DNA from: Endomychus coccineus
Taxonomy: Eukaryota; Arthropoda; Insecta; Coleoptera; Endomychidae
DNA: 64,000 bases
Reading direction: 5' to 3'
Assembly (NCBI GenBank): GCA_958510875.1
Contig: OY294069.1
Span: 180,589,112-180,653,111, forward strand
The notes beneath the pieces are model-generated. The model was not told the DNA's origin. It did no database searches and saw only the letters and a program-made list of their open reading frames with translations. Shown here one piece after another: positions 11,701-22,539 of this stretch. Positions within the stretch are counted from its first letter, which is position 1. Every line of letters begins with the position of its first letter. Made by a program: the position numbers and the translations under genes.

Positions 11701-14700
11701 GATGGGGTGTGTTTCACTACAGCCCGTCTTGGTGTCTGTGCATATACTCATGTGGGTTTGCATTCTTTCTTCCAGCGCTATCTGTGCACATCGCATTATT
11801 GCCAGTATCTCCGCTTGGAAAATGGTGGCGTGTTTGCCCAGAGGTACCTAACGTCTTACGATTCATCCCTACTCCTGTCTGCCCATGGTGTCTGGCTCCA
11901 TTAGTGAACCAGATTTCACCATTGGTTGGCAGGGTTGATTGGTTTTCGTTTAACCGAACTTCTCTGGGGGTAGCTCATACCAAACTTCTTATCAAAGGGG
12001 TATCGTGGTGTCACCCTATCCGTTCTCATTGAGTAGATGGGGTGTGTTTCACTACAGCCCGTCTTGGTGTCTGTGCATATACTCATGTGGGTTTGCATTC
12101 TTTCTTCAAGCGCTATCTGTGCACATCGCATTATTGCCAGTATCTCCGCTTGGAAAATGGTGGCGTGTTTGCCCAGAGGTACCTAACGTCTTACGATTCA
12201 TCCCTACTCCTGTCTGCCCATGGTGTCTGGCTCCATTAGTGAACCAGATTTCACCATTGGTTGGCAGGGTTGATTGGTTTTCGTTTAACCAATCTTCTCT
12301 GGGGGTAGCTCATACCAAACTTCTTATCAAAGGGGTATCGTGGTGTCACCCTATCCGTTCTCATTGAGTAGATGGGGTGTGTTTCACTACAGCCCGTCTT
12401 GGTGTCTGTGCATATACTCATGTGGGTTTGCATTCTTTCTTCAAGCGCTATCTGTGCACATCGCATTATTGCCAGTATCTCCGCTTGGAAAATGGTGGCG
12501 TGTTTGCCCAGAGGTACCTAGGGTCTTACGATACATCCCTACTCCTGTCTGCCCATGGTGTCTGGCTCCATTAGTGAACCAGATTTCACCATTGGTTGGC
12601 AGGGTTGATTGGTTTTCGTTTAACCAATCTTCTCTGGGGGTAGCTCATACCAAACTTCTTATCAAAGGGGTATCGTGGTGTCACCCTATCCGTTCTCATT
12701 GAGTAGATGGGGTGTGTTTCACTACAGCCCGTCTTGGTGTCTGTGCATATACTCATGTGGGTTTGCATTCTTTCTTCCAGCGCTATCTGTGCACATCGCA
12801 TTATTGCCAGTATCTCCGCTTGGAAAATGGTGGCGTGTTTGCCCAGAGGTACCTAACGTCTTACGATTCATCCCTACTCCTGTCTGCCCATGGTGTCTGG
12901 CTCCATTAGTGAACCAGATTTCACCATTGGTTGGCAGGGTTGATTGGTTTTCGTTTAACCAATCTTCTCTGGGGGTAGCTCATACCAAACTTCTTATCAA
13001 AGGGGTATCGTGGTGTCACCCTATCCGTTCTCATTGAGTAGATGGGGTGTGTTTCACTACAGCCCGTCTTGGTGTCTGTGCATATACTCATGTGGGTTTG
13101 CATTCTTTCTTCCAGCGCTATCTGTGCACAGCGCATTATTGCCAGTATCTCCGCTTGGAAAATGGTGGCGTGTTTGCCCAGAGGTACCTAACGTCTTACG
13201 ATTCATCCCTACTCCTGTCTGCCCATGGTGTCTGGCTCCATTAGTGAACCAGATTTCACCATTGGTTGGCAGGGTTGATTGGTTTTCGTTTAACCAATCT
13301 TCTCTGGGGGTAGCTCATACCAAACTTCTTATCAAAGGGGTATCGTGGTGTCACCCTATCCGTTCTCATTGAGTAGATGGGGTGTGTTTCACTACAGCCC
13401 GTCTTGGTGTCTGTGCATATACTCATGTGGGTTTGCATTCTTTCTTCCAGCGCTATCTGTGCACATCGCATTATTGCCAGTATCTCCGCTTGGAAAATGG
13501 TGGCGTGTTTGCCCAGAGGTACCTAACGTCTTACGATTCATCCCTACTCCTGTCTGCCCATGGTGTCTGGCTCCATTAGTGAACCAGATTTCACCATTGG
13601 TTGGCAGGGTTGATTGGTTTTCGTTTAACCAATCTTCTCTGGGGGTAGCTCATACCAAACTTCTTATCAAAGGGGTATCGTGGTGTCACCCTATCCGTTC
13701 TCATTGAGTAGATGGGGTGTGTTTCACTACAGCCCGTCTTGGTGTCTGTGCATATACTCATGTGGGTTTGCATTCTTTCTTCAAGCGCTATCTGTGCACA
13801 GCGCATTATTGCCAGTATCTCCGCTTGGAAAATGGTGGCGTGTTTGCCCAGAGGTACCTAACGTCTTACGATTCATCCCTACTCCTGTCTGCCCATGGTG
13901 TCTGGCTCCATTAGTGAACCAGATTTCACCATTGGTTGGCAGGGTTGATTGGTTTTCGTTTAACCAATCTTCTCTGGGGGTAGCTCATACCAAACTTCTT
14001 ATCAAAGGGGTATCGTGGTGTCACCCTATCCGTTCTCATTGAGTAGATGGGGTGTGTTTCACTACAGCCCGTCTTGGTGTCTGTGCATATACTCATGTGG
14101 GTTTGCATTCTTTCTTCCAGCGCTATCTGTGCACAGCGCATTATTGCCAGTATCTCCGCTTGGAAAATGGTGGCGTGTTTGCCCAGAGGTACCTAACGTC
14201 TTACGATTCATCCCTACTCCTGTCTGCCCATGGTGTCTGGCTCCATTAGTGAACCAGATTTCACCATTGGTTGGCAGGGTTGATTGGTTTTCGTTTAACC
14301 AATCTTCTCTGGGGGTAGCTCATACCAAACTTCTTATCAAAGGGGTATCGTGGTGTCACCCTATCCGTTCTCATTGAGTAGATGGGGTGTGTTTCACTAC
14401 AGCCCGTCTTGGTGTCTGTGCATATACTCATGTGGGTTTGCATTCTTTCTTCAAGCGCTATCTGTGCACATCGCATTATTGCCAGTATCTCCGCTTGGAA
14501 AATGGTGGCGTGTTTGCCCAGAGGTACCTAACGTCTTACGATTCATCCCTACTCCTGTCTGCCCATGGTGTCTGGCTCCATTAGTGAACCAGATTTCACC
14601 ATTGGTTGGCAGGGTTGATTGGTTTTCGTTTAACCAATCTTCTCTGGGGGTAGCTCATACCAAACTTCTTATCAAAGGGGTATCGTGGTGTCACCCTATC

Positions 14701-15062
14701 CGTTCTCATTGAGTAGATGGGGTGTGTTTCACTACAGCCCGTCTTGGTGTCTGTGCATATACTCATGTGGGTTTGCATTCTTTCTTCAAGCGCTATCTGT
14801 GCACATCGCATTATTGCCAGTATCTCCGCTTGGAAAATGGTGGCGTGTTTGCCCAGAGGTACCTAGGGTCTTACGATACATCCCTACTCCTGTCTGCCCA
14901 TGGTGTCTGGCTCCATTAGTGAACCAGATTTCATCATTGGTTGGCAGGGTTGATTGGTTTTTGTTTAACCAATCTTCTCTGGGGATAGCTTATACCAAAC
15001 TATTTATCAAAGGTGTATCGTGGTGTCACCCCATCCGTTCTCATTGGCTAGATGGGGTGTGA
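5697..15062 (-). repeat. 335-bp satellite array derived from LINE RNase H
   Basis: CTGTGCATAT recurs with exact 335-bp spacing from 5,706 to 14,751, giving 28 occurrences and about 9.4 kb of array. Each unit, read on minus, holds the linker and N-terminal half of RNase H (WFTNGARHHGQTGVG, then a shifted frame with QAEILAIMRCAQIALEER) and stops at ICTDTK. There it jumps back to the upstream linker, giving the joint peptide CTDTKTGCSETHP. Since 335 is not a multiple of three, every unit shifts the frame, so the array cannot encode a long repeat protein. Units differ at only a few sites (CCAG/CAAG, CAGCGC/CATCGC, AACGTC/GGGTC with GATTC/GATAC, CAATCT/CGAACT). The unit at the high-coordinate end is the most diverged. 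Confidence 0.9.
6259..11618. repeat. 8-unit higher-order repeat, two copies of 2,680 bp
   Basis: Typing the 335-bp units by their four variable sites gives the order A C D B C D C D from about 6,259 to 8,938, and exactly the same order from 8,939 to 11,618. The CGAACT variant falls at the same two positions in each block (6,259 and 7,599; 8,939 and 10,279). After 11,618 the order continues as a partial B C D and then changes. This is direct evidence of multi-unit duplication on top of unit amplification. Confidence 0.75.
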
Positions 15063-15063
15063 T

Positions 15064-15480
15064 TCACCACAGTCCTATTGATATAAGTCTGTGGGCAGAT
15101 TTTTTTACCGCACCTTTTAGAGTCAGGTGGAGTGGTTCCACTTTCATTGGCGCTCCAAGTGCCTCTGTGGGAGCACTTTTCGTAGCTCCCGCGGTGGCAT
15201 CTAGGATGAGATTTCTCAGATGCTCCAGAATTGATTTGGTCGTCATGAGCTCTGTTTTTTCCACTACACCACCGAGGTGTGTGTCAGTTACGGCTTAGGG
15301 GTGGCTTCAAAGATCCACATTATGGTGTTTGGGCTGATGCCCCAATTGTGCCCAATAGCCCTTCTGTACAACCAGAAGGCTGTAGTGAATTTTCGGCATT
15401 GCCTAATTAGAATTACGAATGGAACAAATCAGGTCCCACAAACCCCTGGATATAGAACCAGCATGTTTTTCTGATTCTAG
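15064..15480 (-). pseudogene. LINE reverse transcriptase C-terminal region
   Basis: Minus-strand peptides from high to low coordinate read WLYRRAIGHNWGISPN and IMWIFEATPKP, then TKSAPTEALGAPMKVEPLHL and LKGAVKKSAHRL. This corresponds to the region after the RT palm in insect LINEs: a R...G..WGL.P....W.Y block, then TPT.AL....PL.L. blocks before the RNase H linker. The catalytic RT motifs are not present, so the copy is 5'-truncated near 15,480. One break in frame is visible. Confidence 0.7.
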
Positions 15481-16164
15481 TGAATAGTTCAAACCCCTTC
15501 AGAATTGGACATAGAACACTATAAACACGATTTGACGATGTAAGTATTTAATTATACTTTCGTACAAAAATAATTCGTCGTTTCTAACGCGGAATGTGTA
15601 CAGTCATTACTGATTCGAACGAACAATAAAATCAATCGTCATTTTCTAGCAAGATGCGAATAGTTTGGTGCTTAATCACGAAAGTGTTTCAACACAAAAT
15701 AAAATCAACCACTTACATGATTCATTATATTCGAGCGAAAAGTAGATTAAAACTGCTGGAATTGAATTGAGTCATACAATAATTCTAGATTTTGTTTTCC
15801 CATTGAATACTCAACAAATTTTACAAATCCAGGTGTATGAGTTGCAGTTACCATTGTGTGCAGGATAGTTTCGAAACAATCTTATTTTATTGTTATAATT
15901 TGCAACGCTAATGGAGTTTCTTTAATCGAACATTGAATGCTTCCACGTAAATTATGATCATAATAATTCAGTTGTTATGTACTGTTTGATGTTTGTACAG
16001 TTGTAGAAACGTACATGGCAAAGTTAACTTCTTGCAGTAAACATGTAACAAAACAGCTGCAACCACAAAATAGAATGTTACAGTTACAGATTTTGTTAGT
16101 TGCTTTTGGTTAGGTGTGACTTCCTAGTGTCGTGAAAAGGCGCAAAAAGTTCATATTGATAAGA
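15481..16164. other. No recognised feature
   Basis: AT-rich spacer between two LINE copies. No coding pattern or defined repeat seen. Confidence 0.5.
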
Positions 16165-16640
16165 CTATCAATCAATCAATCAAAACGGGGGCGGACAAGT
16201 CCAAATCACTTAGACAGCTTGATTGAGTCCATTGTGAACCCCTTGATACAATAATCAATCCAGCAGGCCATAGGCAGTGCCGAAGGCTAATATTTTGCAT
16301 GGGCTGATATCTCTTATGTCTTCAAGCGGCATATGTGTGTTGTAGCCTAAGAAAAGTCAGTGCTAGGATGTGAGAGGCAGTTTCATCCGCCTCTCCACAT
16401 CTACTACAAGCTGGATTTTCAACAATGCCCATTGTGTATAGATGTTTATTCAGATGACTGTGAGGAGTCCTGTCACCAGTTTTAGACCTCCCCTGCTCAT
16501 ACAGAGTAAGGTTTCAGAAAGTTTAGGCGAGAACTCCCTAATGTGGAGCTTCGCTTGCCTCACGTCGGGGGCCCCACGCCAGACCGAGAGCCCCTGTCTA
16601 TCCAGTAGCCTCTTGAAGGTGTGGAGCGCGGATTGATAAG
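16165..16640 (-). mobile_element. LINE 3' end (TGAT-tailed family)
   Basis: On the minus strand the first part gives HTFKRLLDRQGLSVWRGAPD then RQAKLHIREFSPKLSE, followed in shifted frames by LKLVTGLLT and HSHLNKHLYTMGIVENPACS with RCGEADETASHIL. The TGL.TGH..L..HL..MG......C..C...ET..H order is the C-terminal zinc-like tail of insect LINE ORF2. It ends with the shared 3' UTR (ACAATGGACTCAATCAAG) and a TGATTGATTGATTGATAG tail at 16,165-16,182. The copy is 5'-truncated at about 16,640 and carries frameshifts. Confidence 0.75.
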
Positions 16641-16830
16641 ACAAACAACACCCTAAAATTTCTATTAAAAATATTTGGTGCAACCCTTTCGTATACGCAA
16701 AAAAATAGGCTTTCAACACTTTTGAGGTGGTTTTTGAGTTTTATTTTATTTTGGACCCCTTAGACTATTGGCTAAGATTTGAACCCTTCTATTGTCGATA
16801 TTTGAGGAATTTACAGTTTAAGTTTGATGA

Positions 16831-17232
16831 GGTTGGGTTCATTTCCCCTCTTTTTTCCGAAAAAATTCAAACTACGCTATCTTGGTCAAATCTTAACCAA
16901 ATCGGGTATTTTGTGTGAATTAAAATTAAATTTTGGTTAATTTTTTGACAAAAATTGAATTTTAAGTAAGACTATTTAATATTTTTGGCCGAAATTTCAA
17001 AATGCCCCCCCAACTGTCGAGGAAGTCGTAGCTTACTCTGCTTAGGCTCAAATGAAAGGTCATTTTATGTACTTCATTGAAATTTCGAATGCTTTTGGTA
17101 ACTATTATGAGCTACTTTGACACAAAATTTCATCTAATTTGGTTAAGATGTGACCAAGATAGTGTAATTCGAATTTTTTTGAAAAAAATGGTACATATAC
17201 AAATTCCAGGAAGGGGATGAACCCTCAGGGTG
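16831..17232. repeat. Foldback element with about 100-bp inverted arms
   Basis: The left arm (16,831-16,925) includes TATCTTGGTCAAATCTTAAC. The right arm (17,121-17,232), in reverse complement, includes TATCTTGGTCACATCTTAAC with the same flanks on both sides: a GGGTTCAT.CCC block outward, then a run of T/A, and TTTTGTGT inward. The arms are roughly 100 bp and imperfect, with about 195 bp between. No transposase is present and I could not fix a target duplication. It may be a MITE or a hairpin-forming remnant. Confidence 0.6.
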
Positions 17233-17609
17233 TTGTTAGTCGTATCAATACGAATATTTTGCGCCAGGTCACAATACCAGGTAACAAAGTCACCATAAAA
17301 GCACAAATTGACTCCACAATATAGAAGTAATCCTCAACTTTAGACTACTTTATATACAATAGACAATAGCAAATGACCAGAGAAGAATCCCCAGACGCAC
17401 GTATCGACACTTCCTTGTTAATCAGCAAGCCTGGGACATGCCCCTAGATGGAACAACGAGGAGGCATTGATTTGTTGAAGAATTTAGCACACAACTACTA
17501 CTATACATGGGTGAATGGGACATATATACCATCTCAAAACTCAATAAAATGGCCACTAAGTGGTACACAGATCTTTCTGAAACAACAGGAGTACCTAGAT
17601 AAGAGTATC

Positions 17610-17862
17610 TCACTATTGATAAGAAATAATCACCCTTATCCAATAAAAATACTATCTTGTGTGATAAGTATATTTCCTAGGATAGCATGCAGGTTGTATC
17701 GCACATTTGATTGTTCTAAATTTCATTATATTTCTCTATGAATAAGATACGATCAACCTTATCCACTAAACACTGTTAAGTACTGAGAACTTTTCGGCTA
17801 CCAAGTAGCCATCATCAGAGTAAACTAAAATATAAATCAAAATATTTCTGCTTAAGTACTAT
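17610..17862 (-). repeat. Penelope-like terminal repeat, copy 2
   Basis: It contains GATAAGAAATAATCACCCTT, then CTTGTGTGATAAGTATATTT, and runs parallel to copy 1 (2,666-2,873) up to the shared TACTAT, after which the two diverge. It includes a second hammerhead-like core at 17,792-17,818. Confidence 0.6.
17785..17822 (-). ncRNA. Hammerhead ribozyme-like motif, copy 2
   Basis: Minus strand: CUGAUGA (17,818-17,812), U, then GGCUAC-UUG-GUAGCC (17,810-17,796), then GAAA. Stem II is again a perfect 6 bp, and the single difference from copy 1 within the stem-loop lies in the loop (UUG against UUA). The preserved pairing and core boxes across diverged copies are what one expects of a functional or recently functional ribozyme. 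Confidence 0.5.
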
Positions 17863-17864
17863 CC

Positions 17865-17965
17865 GGAATTTACAGAATCAACTGTTCAAAATGCTATGTG
17901 GGTCAAACTAGAAGAAACATTTTAACTCGTCTTGCAGCCATCAATGAGCTGAGCTTTCATATAAT
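17865..17965 (+). pseudogene. GIY-YIG endonuclease fragment (Penelope-like)
   Basis: The plus-strand peptide GIYRINCSKCYVGQTRRNIL followed by TRL fits the N-terminal core of a GIY-YIG nuclease: GIY, then a Cys-containing spacer, then YVGQT (usually YIGQT) and an Arg-rich helix. Penelope-like retroelements carry this domain at the C-terminus of their reverse transcriptase. The fragment directly follows a terminal repeat with a hammerhead-like motif, which supports a Penelope origin. It ends after about 30 residues. Confidence 0.65.
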
Positions 17966-18019
17966 CAGCTCCAATGACCTGGGAATGCTTAGATAAGCAT
18001 AAATGAAGTAAGCAAGAAA

Positions 18020-18180
18020 ATTTCAGTTACCCCCATATGGGGGGCACACCAGAGTGGAAGAAAATGAAAAAGCAGACGAACTAGCAAAAAAAAAGGACTG
18101 TAACATCATTTCTGGGAGCTGAACCAAGTGATAGAACGTTGTGGAGGCAAATCAAATACAGATATAGAAAAAAATGTTGG
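18020..18180 (+). pseudogene. LINE RNase H C-terminal fragment
   Basis: In two plus-strand frames the sequence reads VTPIWG, then GHTRVEENEKADELAKK, then TVTSFLGAEPSDRTLWRQIK. This matches the end of retrotransposon RNase H: V.L.WVPGH.GV.GNEKADELA..G......GPEP. The Asp of the ADELA box is present. It is oriented plus and comes from a different family than the 335-bp array source. It is a short remnant with frameshifts. Confidence 0.6.
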
Positions 18181-19250
18181 TTTTGTTAGACTGTGTTTCA
18201 ATCCAGTACTGCATTTAACATATACAATAGCAATACAAGCTCCATCACTTCACTCAGCTGTTAGAAAACTGTTATCTGAAGTCCAAATGAAAAATAAAGT
18301 ATAAAGGGGGCAAGGGTAAAATAGAAAGATGATACGATTTTATTTAAGTTGCAAACATACTGTTTACGAACATTTGATTTAATTTCCTGGTATCGTGGAG
18401 TGAAATATTTTGAGCGCTCGCTATCGTTCTACAAAATGCACTTATGCTTAAATTGGAATTAGCAACTGGATTAATAATAAAGTGGAAAGTGTATCGGGTA
18501 TTTTATCCCGACCCCTCCTGTTCAATATTGGTGTAGAACTTTCACAGGTGACGTAGCAGCAGTTGTTACTCATTACCTTTTAAATTGAAAACTAATTCGG
18601 AATATAATCTCTTACCATCATGAGCCATGTGCGAACAAGGTGTTACACGTAAAAATCATCGAGAAGTCGAAAACACACGTTGAAAAAACCACGACGAAAA
18701 CAACTTCATTATTTCGCATTAGCGACGAATATGCAGCTATCTGCCGTTTGCCAAGCATGCGCGTACAAACTACGTTCTGCTGCAGTTCGTGCGACTTCAT
18801 CTCGACGTGTGATGCCACTGATGATTTATATTCGGAAAAAATAGGATTTGTTGGATATAATGATAATATTGATGTTTTTGAAGCGTGAGGTTATACATTT
18901 CAACAATACATACACAATATGCTCATACAATATTATTAAGTTGAATTGATATTTTCACTTTTAATAAAATCCTTACTCTGTTTCCTGAAGTTATTCAATG
19001 GAGTCCTTGCGTGTTCACAACAACATTGTCTCTACTTCTAATATCAAGGTCATAAACAGTATTGAATCTAATAAACTATAAAATAGTTCAGTGGATATAC
19101 TAAAACACTATAAATAAGAAACAAACCCCCAAGCTCTGAAATATTCCAAAAATAGTATACAAATTATAAAATTTATGTGTGAATATGTTTCTAAACATGA
19201 TTTTTTGATACACTATAAAACTATAAAAGAATGCATACTCTCTCCTTTTT
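18181..19250. other. No recognised feature
   Basis: About 1 kb without an identifiable gene. Short open frames on both strands at 18,618-18,888 overlap each other and show no known motif. Confidence 0.45.
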
Positions 19251-19562
19251 TTGGCTAATACTTTCCTAAGCAAACTTGAAACCTTAAAATCAAAATCAAA
19301 TCAGTTTCCAAAAAATTTGAATAGCCAATTTGATTCACTAAAATTCACTGTCAAAATAGAAACAGATAAGCAGCTTCCTTCCCTTGATATTAACATTATA
19401 AAAGATTGTAATCACTTGAATTTCGACATATACAGAAAACAAACTCAAATACATAGGTATACCACGGCACTTGGTAGCCAAAAAGTCATTAGTACTTTAA
19501 TAATATTTTTGATAGATAAGGGTGATTATCTCTTCTCTATAATGATTTTTTATACCAACTAA
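19251..19562 (+). pseudogene. Penelope-like reverse transcriptase fragment (3' part)
   Basis: The peptide includes FLSKLE, LNSQFDSLKFTVKIETDKQL, PSLDINII and NLNFDIYRKQTQIHRYT-like text (FDIYRKQTQIHRYT). This matches the region after the palm in Penelope-like RTs: LN..H..I.FT.E.E....LPFLD, then YRK.T.T.RY. It breaks off and then runs into ATAAGGGTGATTATCTCTTC, which resembles the Penelope terminal-repeat motif in plus orientation. It lies on the strand opposite the next RT fragment, so the two pieces face each other. Confidence 0.65.
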
Positions 19563-19839
19563 AGGGAATGTACAATTAAATATAAAGTTGCAGAAATTTA
19601 AATAAATCTATTCTATATTTAACATCAGTTACTTACTTTAAGATTAAGACTATATTGCAGTATTGTTTAAGTATTATTATACAGTTACTGGTTCATAAAA
19701 GTGAAACAGTATGCTCTTGTATTGATTAAAACCCAAAAATGGGTGGTGTAGACCTTCTAGACCGTGAATTTGGGGAATACCCAAAGAGTAATAGAACAAA
19801 AACTGGATAGTTTGCATAATATTCCACTTTATTACACTA

Positions 19840-20710
19840 CCTTATATAAAATTAATAAATTTCAAACGTCCCATTGCTGTGCCGAATCTTTGCCCAAAAT
19901 ATTGCTCACCATATTGAAAATAAGTGCACTCTAAACAAAACTTTACTGCATTTATAAATTCAGATTGATCTAGAGGTGTGTGGTTTTTAATCTCTGCCCT
20001 ACTCAATGCCAAAACTTCTGGTATATTTGTAAATAAAGAAACAGCGTCCAAGGAAATTAATATTTAATAGATGATCTACGGGTACGGGTTGATTCTTTTA
20101 TGAATTCATTAAAATGCCATGAGTCTTTCACATAAAATTCATTTTTTCCTATTATATTATTGATAGATTTTGATAAAAATGTTGATAAATTCTAGGTAGA
20201 CGCTCGACTATTACTTACAATGGGTAATGAAAGTATAACACTCTTATGTAGTTTCGGAAACCCATAGATATAAGGTGCTCGCCCATTATGGCAAATTAAC
20301 TTATTTTTGTACCATTTATTTATCAATTTATTCATGTCATTTTGTACTGATAATGTAGGGTCAGATTTTGATTTTTTGTAAATTGTTTCATCATTTAATA
20401 GATTCCCTATTTCGTTCTCGTAGTCATTTCTAATGCATAGACAGTTTTATTACATTTATCCGGGTTCAAAACTAATATTTAGGGTTAGCATCTAAGAACT
20501 CTTTTGTCTTTTTTGTGTGATAGTTAAAACGATTCTTTGCTATGCCTATTATTTCTGCTTTCTGTTTATTCTTTCTATTTGTCAAGATGATACAAATTTT
20601 ATTTGTAATTCCGCATTCTAAATTAGCAATTATATTGTCGATAGGCAATTTTTTTATCAGGCATTGTAAAGGTTTTTTAACCATTGTTTATTGATATTTT
20701 CTTTTTCATC
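19840..20710 (-). pseudogene. Penelope-like reverse transcriptase, N-terminal and palm part
   Basis: From high to low coordinate on minus, the frames give an N-terminal helical region (LIKKLPIDNIIANLECGI), then RAPYIYGFPKLHK, LPIVSNSRAST with NLSTFLSKSI, KNEFYVKDSWHFNEFIKE, then DAVSLFTNIPEVLAL and TYFQYGEQYFGQRFGTAMG. These are RT motifs in the form seen in Penelope-like elements: YGLPK.HK, RPIVS, D.VSLFTNIP with the first catalytic Asp, and F.Q..GT.MGSP. The YADD box is not reached. Several stops and shifts make it a dead copy. It ends abruptly at about 19,840. Confidence 0.75.
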
Positions 20711-21390
20711 CGTAGGTTTGTTTAGTGCTAGAAATACTTCTAATGACGATGCTCCCGTGCAACGAAACATGTTAAGTAAATTTATCAAAGTTTAGTAAGT
20801 GTAATCTCGTTATTAACTTCTTTTAAAGCTGGTCGAAGTGAAAAAGGTTACATAACCTTATAAATCTTGATTTTCTCTGAACTTCGAAAACGGATAAGAT
20901 GACACGCCAATATAAACGAACCGAAACGTGACGCAGATAGAAACAACCATGTATATACCATAAAATATTCATCAAAGAAATGTAGCATTGTGTTTCGATT
21001 CCTTCATTGTTATAAATACCCGAGTTGCGTTGTTAATCATACGTTTCATCGAACGCCTGACGTATCGCGCTCTATAAATAGAGCTATAATCAAAATGAAT
21101 TTTAAATATTCATGGTATGAGTAATTGGCTATTTAACTCAATAATTACTTTCAATTAACGCTTTCTGACACACTAATTAATTAACCAAGTCATATTCGCC
21201 TCGTTAGCACAGATCAAAATTGTTAGTTCTGCAAAAAATTTGGATAGAAACAAGCTACTCAGTTAACGGAATACAGCTAATAAAGGTTCGGCAATTCTCG
21301 AGCTATAGTTTCGTTCAATTCATAGTAAACTATATTATCAATTAAGCGCAAAAAAATTTTTTTAATTAAAACTATTTATTAAAACATCTA
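20711..21390. other. No recognised feature
   Basis: AT-rich spacer with no supported gene or repeat boundary. Confidence 0.5.
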
Positions 21391-21393
21391 AAA

Positions 21394-22370
21394 TTATTTA
21401 TGGAAAACTACATCGAGTAAATGACCGCCACGACAACCCAGACAATGACCAACTCTATTTTGAGCGTGTAGCACAACTTTGGGCAATATTTCAGCTGGAA
21501 TTTGCGCAATTTCTTCAGGAATATTTGCCTCTAAGTCTTCTAACGTTTGTGTGCGATTAATGTAGACTTAAATTTTCAAGTATCCCCAAGAGAAAAAATC
21601 TGGTGGCGTCAAATCAGGGGAACGAAGCGCCCACTCATCTCCATTTTTTGAAAACAGCCTCGCCGGGAAAATGTTTCTAAAAAGAGCGACCGTTTCACGC
21701 GCTGTGTGACATGTAGTGCCATCTTGCTGGAACCAGAAGTATTTCATGTCAAGTTCTTCGAACAGTATCATCGTTCCATACCGTTCTCCATAAACAGTAA
21801 CTGCATTCTCCTTGGCATCTTCAAAAAATTAGGGTCCAACGATTCTTTCGGAGCATATTGGGCACCAAACAACTACTTTTTGATCAAACTGCACGTTCTC
21901 TCAAATAAAACGAGGGTTTTCGGTTCCCCAAAAATGATAATTTTGCTTGTTAACACGACCAGAAAGGCAAAACTTTGATTCATCGCTCAATATTCAACTT
22001 TGCCAAAAATTTGGTTTTGCTTCCACTAAGTTCTTAACGATTTGTGCGTATTGCAAACTTCTTTGAATATAAATTGGTCATAGTTTGAACACAGTTTAAA
22101 TTTTGTATGGATATATACGCAAGTCTAAGTGCAAAATCCTTATTAAAGTCCGATCAGACAACCCTTATTGCGTCGCACGTCTTTTTGTGGTTCTGCCTGA
22201 ACGTCAGCCCGAACAAGCTGAATATTTTCGTATGAACGACTAGAACGAGGTCTTTCAGTATGCTTTACATCACTTACTGTGCTATTCTGTAAAAACGAGT
22301 TTGCTAAACGACGAATTGTTTCTCCGTGTGGAGCTCTTCGATCGGGATACGCTCTCCTAAGTGCGTTCAG
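21394..22370 (-). pseudogene. Mariner-type transposase, degenerate (DD40-41D)
   Basis: The minus-strand frames give ETIRRLANSFLQNSTVSDVK and HTERPRSSRSYENIQLVRAD (helix-turn-helix region), then LSDESKFCLSGRVNKQNYHF with the first Asp, FWFQQDGTTCHTARETVALF with the second Asp, and RSPDLTPPDFFSWGYLK with the third, ending at a TAA at 21,394. About 40 residues separate the second Asp from the Asp in TPPD, which places it near DD41D families rather than DD34D mariners. All three acidic residues remain, but several stops and shifts break the frame. I could not find terminal inverted repeats, so the ends are undefined. Confidence 0.75.
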
Positions 22371-22539
22371 TTAGTCGCTTGGAGTGCGACATACGGGGCA
22401 GTTCCCTTCAGTAGGCACGCTGCTCTGTCTCGAGCTATTTTTGGATTACAAATTTCGCTGTGGCATGAGAAATGTCACAGGTTGACTCTGGTTCAATCAG
22501 GTGTTGTTGAGGATAGTTTCTGGTATAGGATTTTTTGGC

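Larger units (their letters stand above)
4709..15480 (-). mobile_element. LINE (non-LTR retrotransposon) with internal satellite expansion
   Basis: Read on the minus strand from 15,480 downwards, this region gives the C-terminal part of a reverse transcriptase (15,480-15,064), a 335-bp tandem array made from the start of the RNase H domain (15,062-5,697), the end of RNase H (5,700-5,470), a C-terminal tail (about 5,400-5,150) and a 3' UTR with a (GAT)n tail at 4,709-4,720. The domain order RT then RNase H then a Cys/His-type tail is that of RNase H-bearing LINE clades such as R1, LOA, I and Jockey relatives; I do not assign a clade. The 5' part, including the endonuclease and RT palm, is missing. 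Frameshifts and a FTDGS to FTNGA change make it a pseudogene. Confidence 0.8.

Noticed and set aside
5975..15062. Repeated 120-, 65- and 71-codon open frames in every 335-bp unit
   Set aside because: They recur because the DNA unit recurs. The plus-strand frames are antisense to the LINE RNase H, and each ends at the unit joint; nothing indicates translation.
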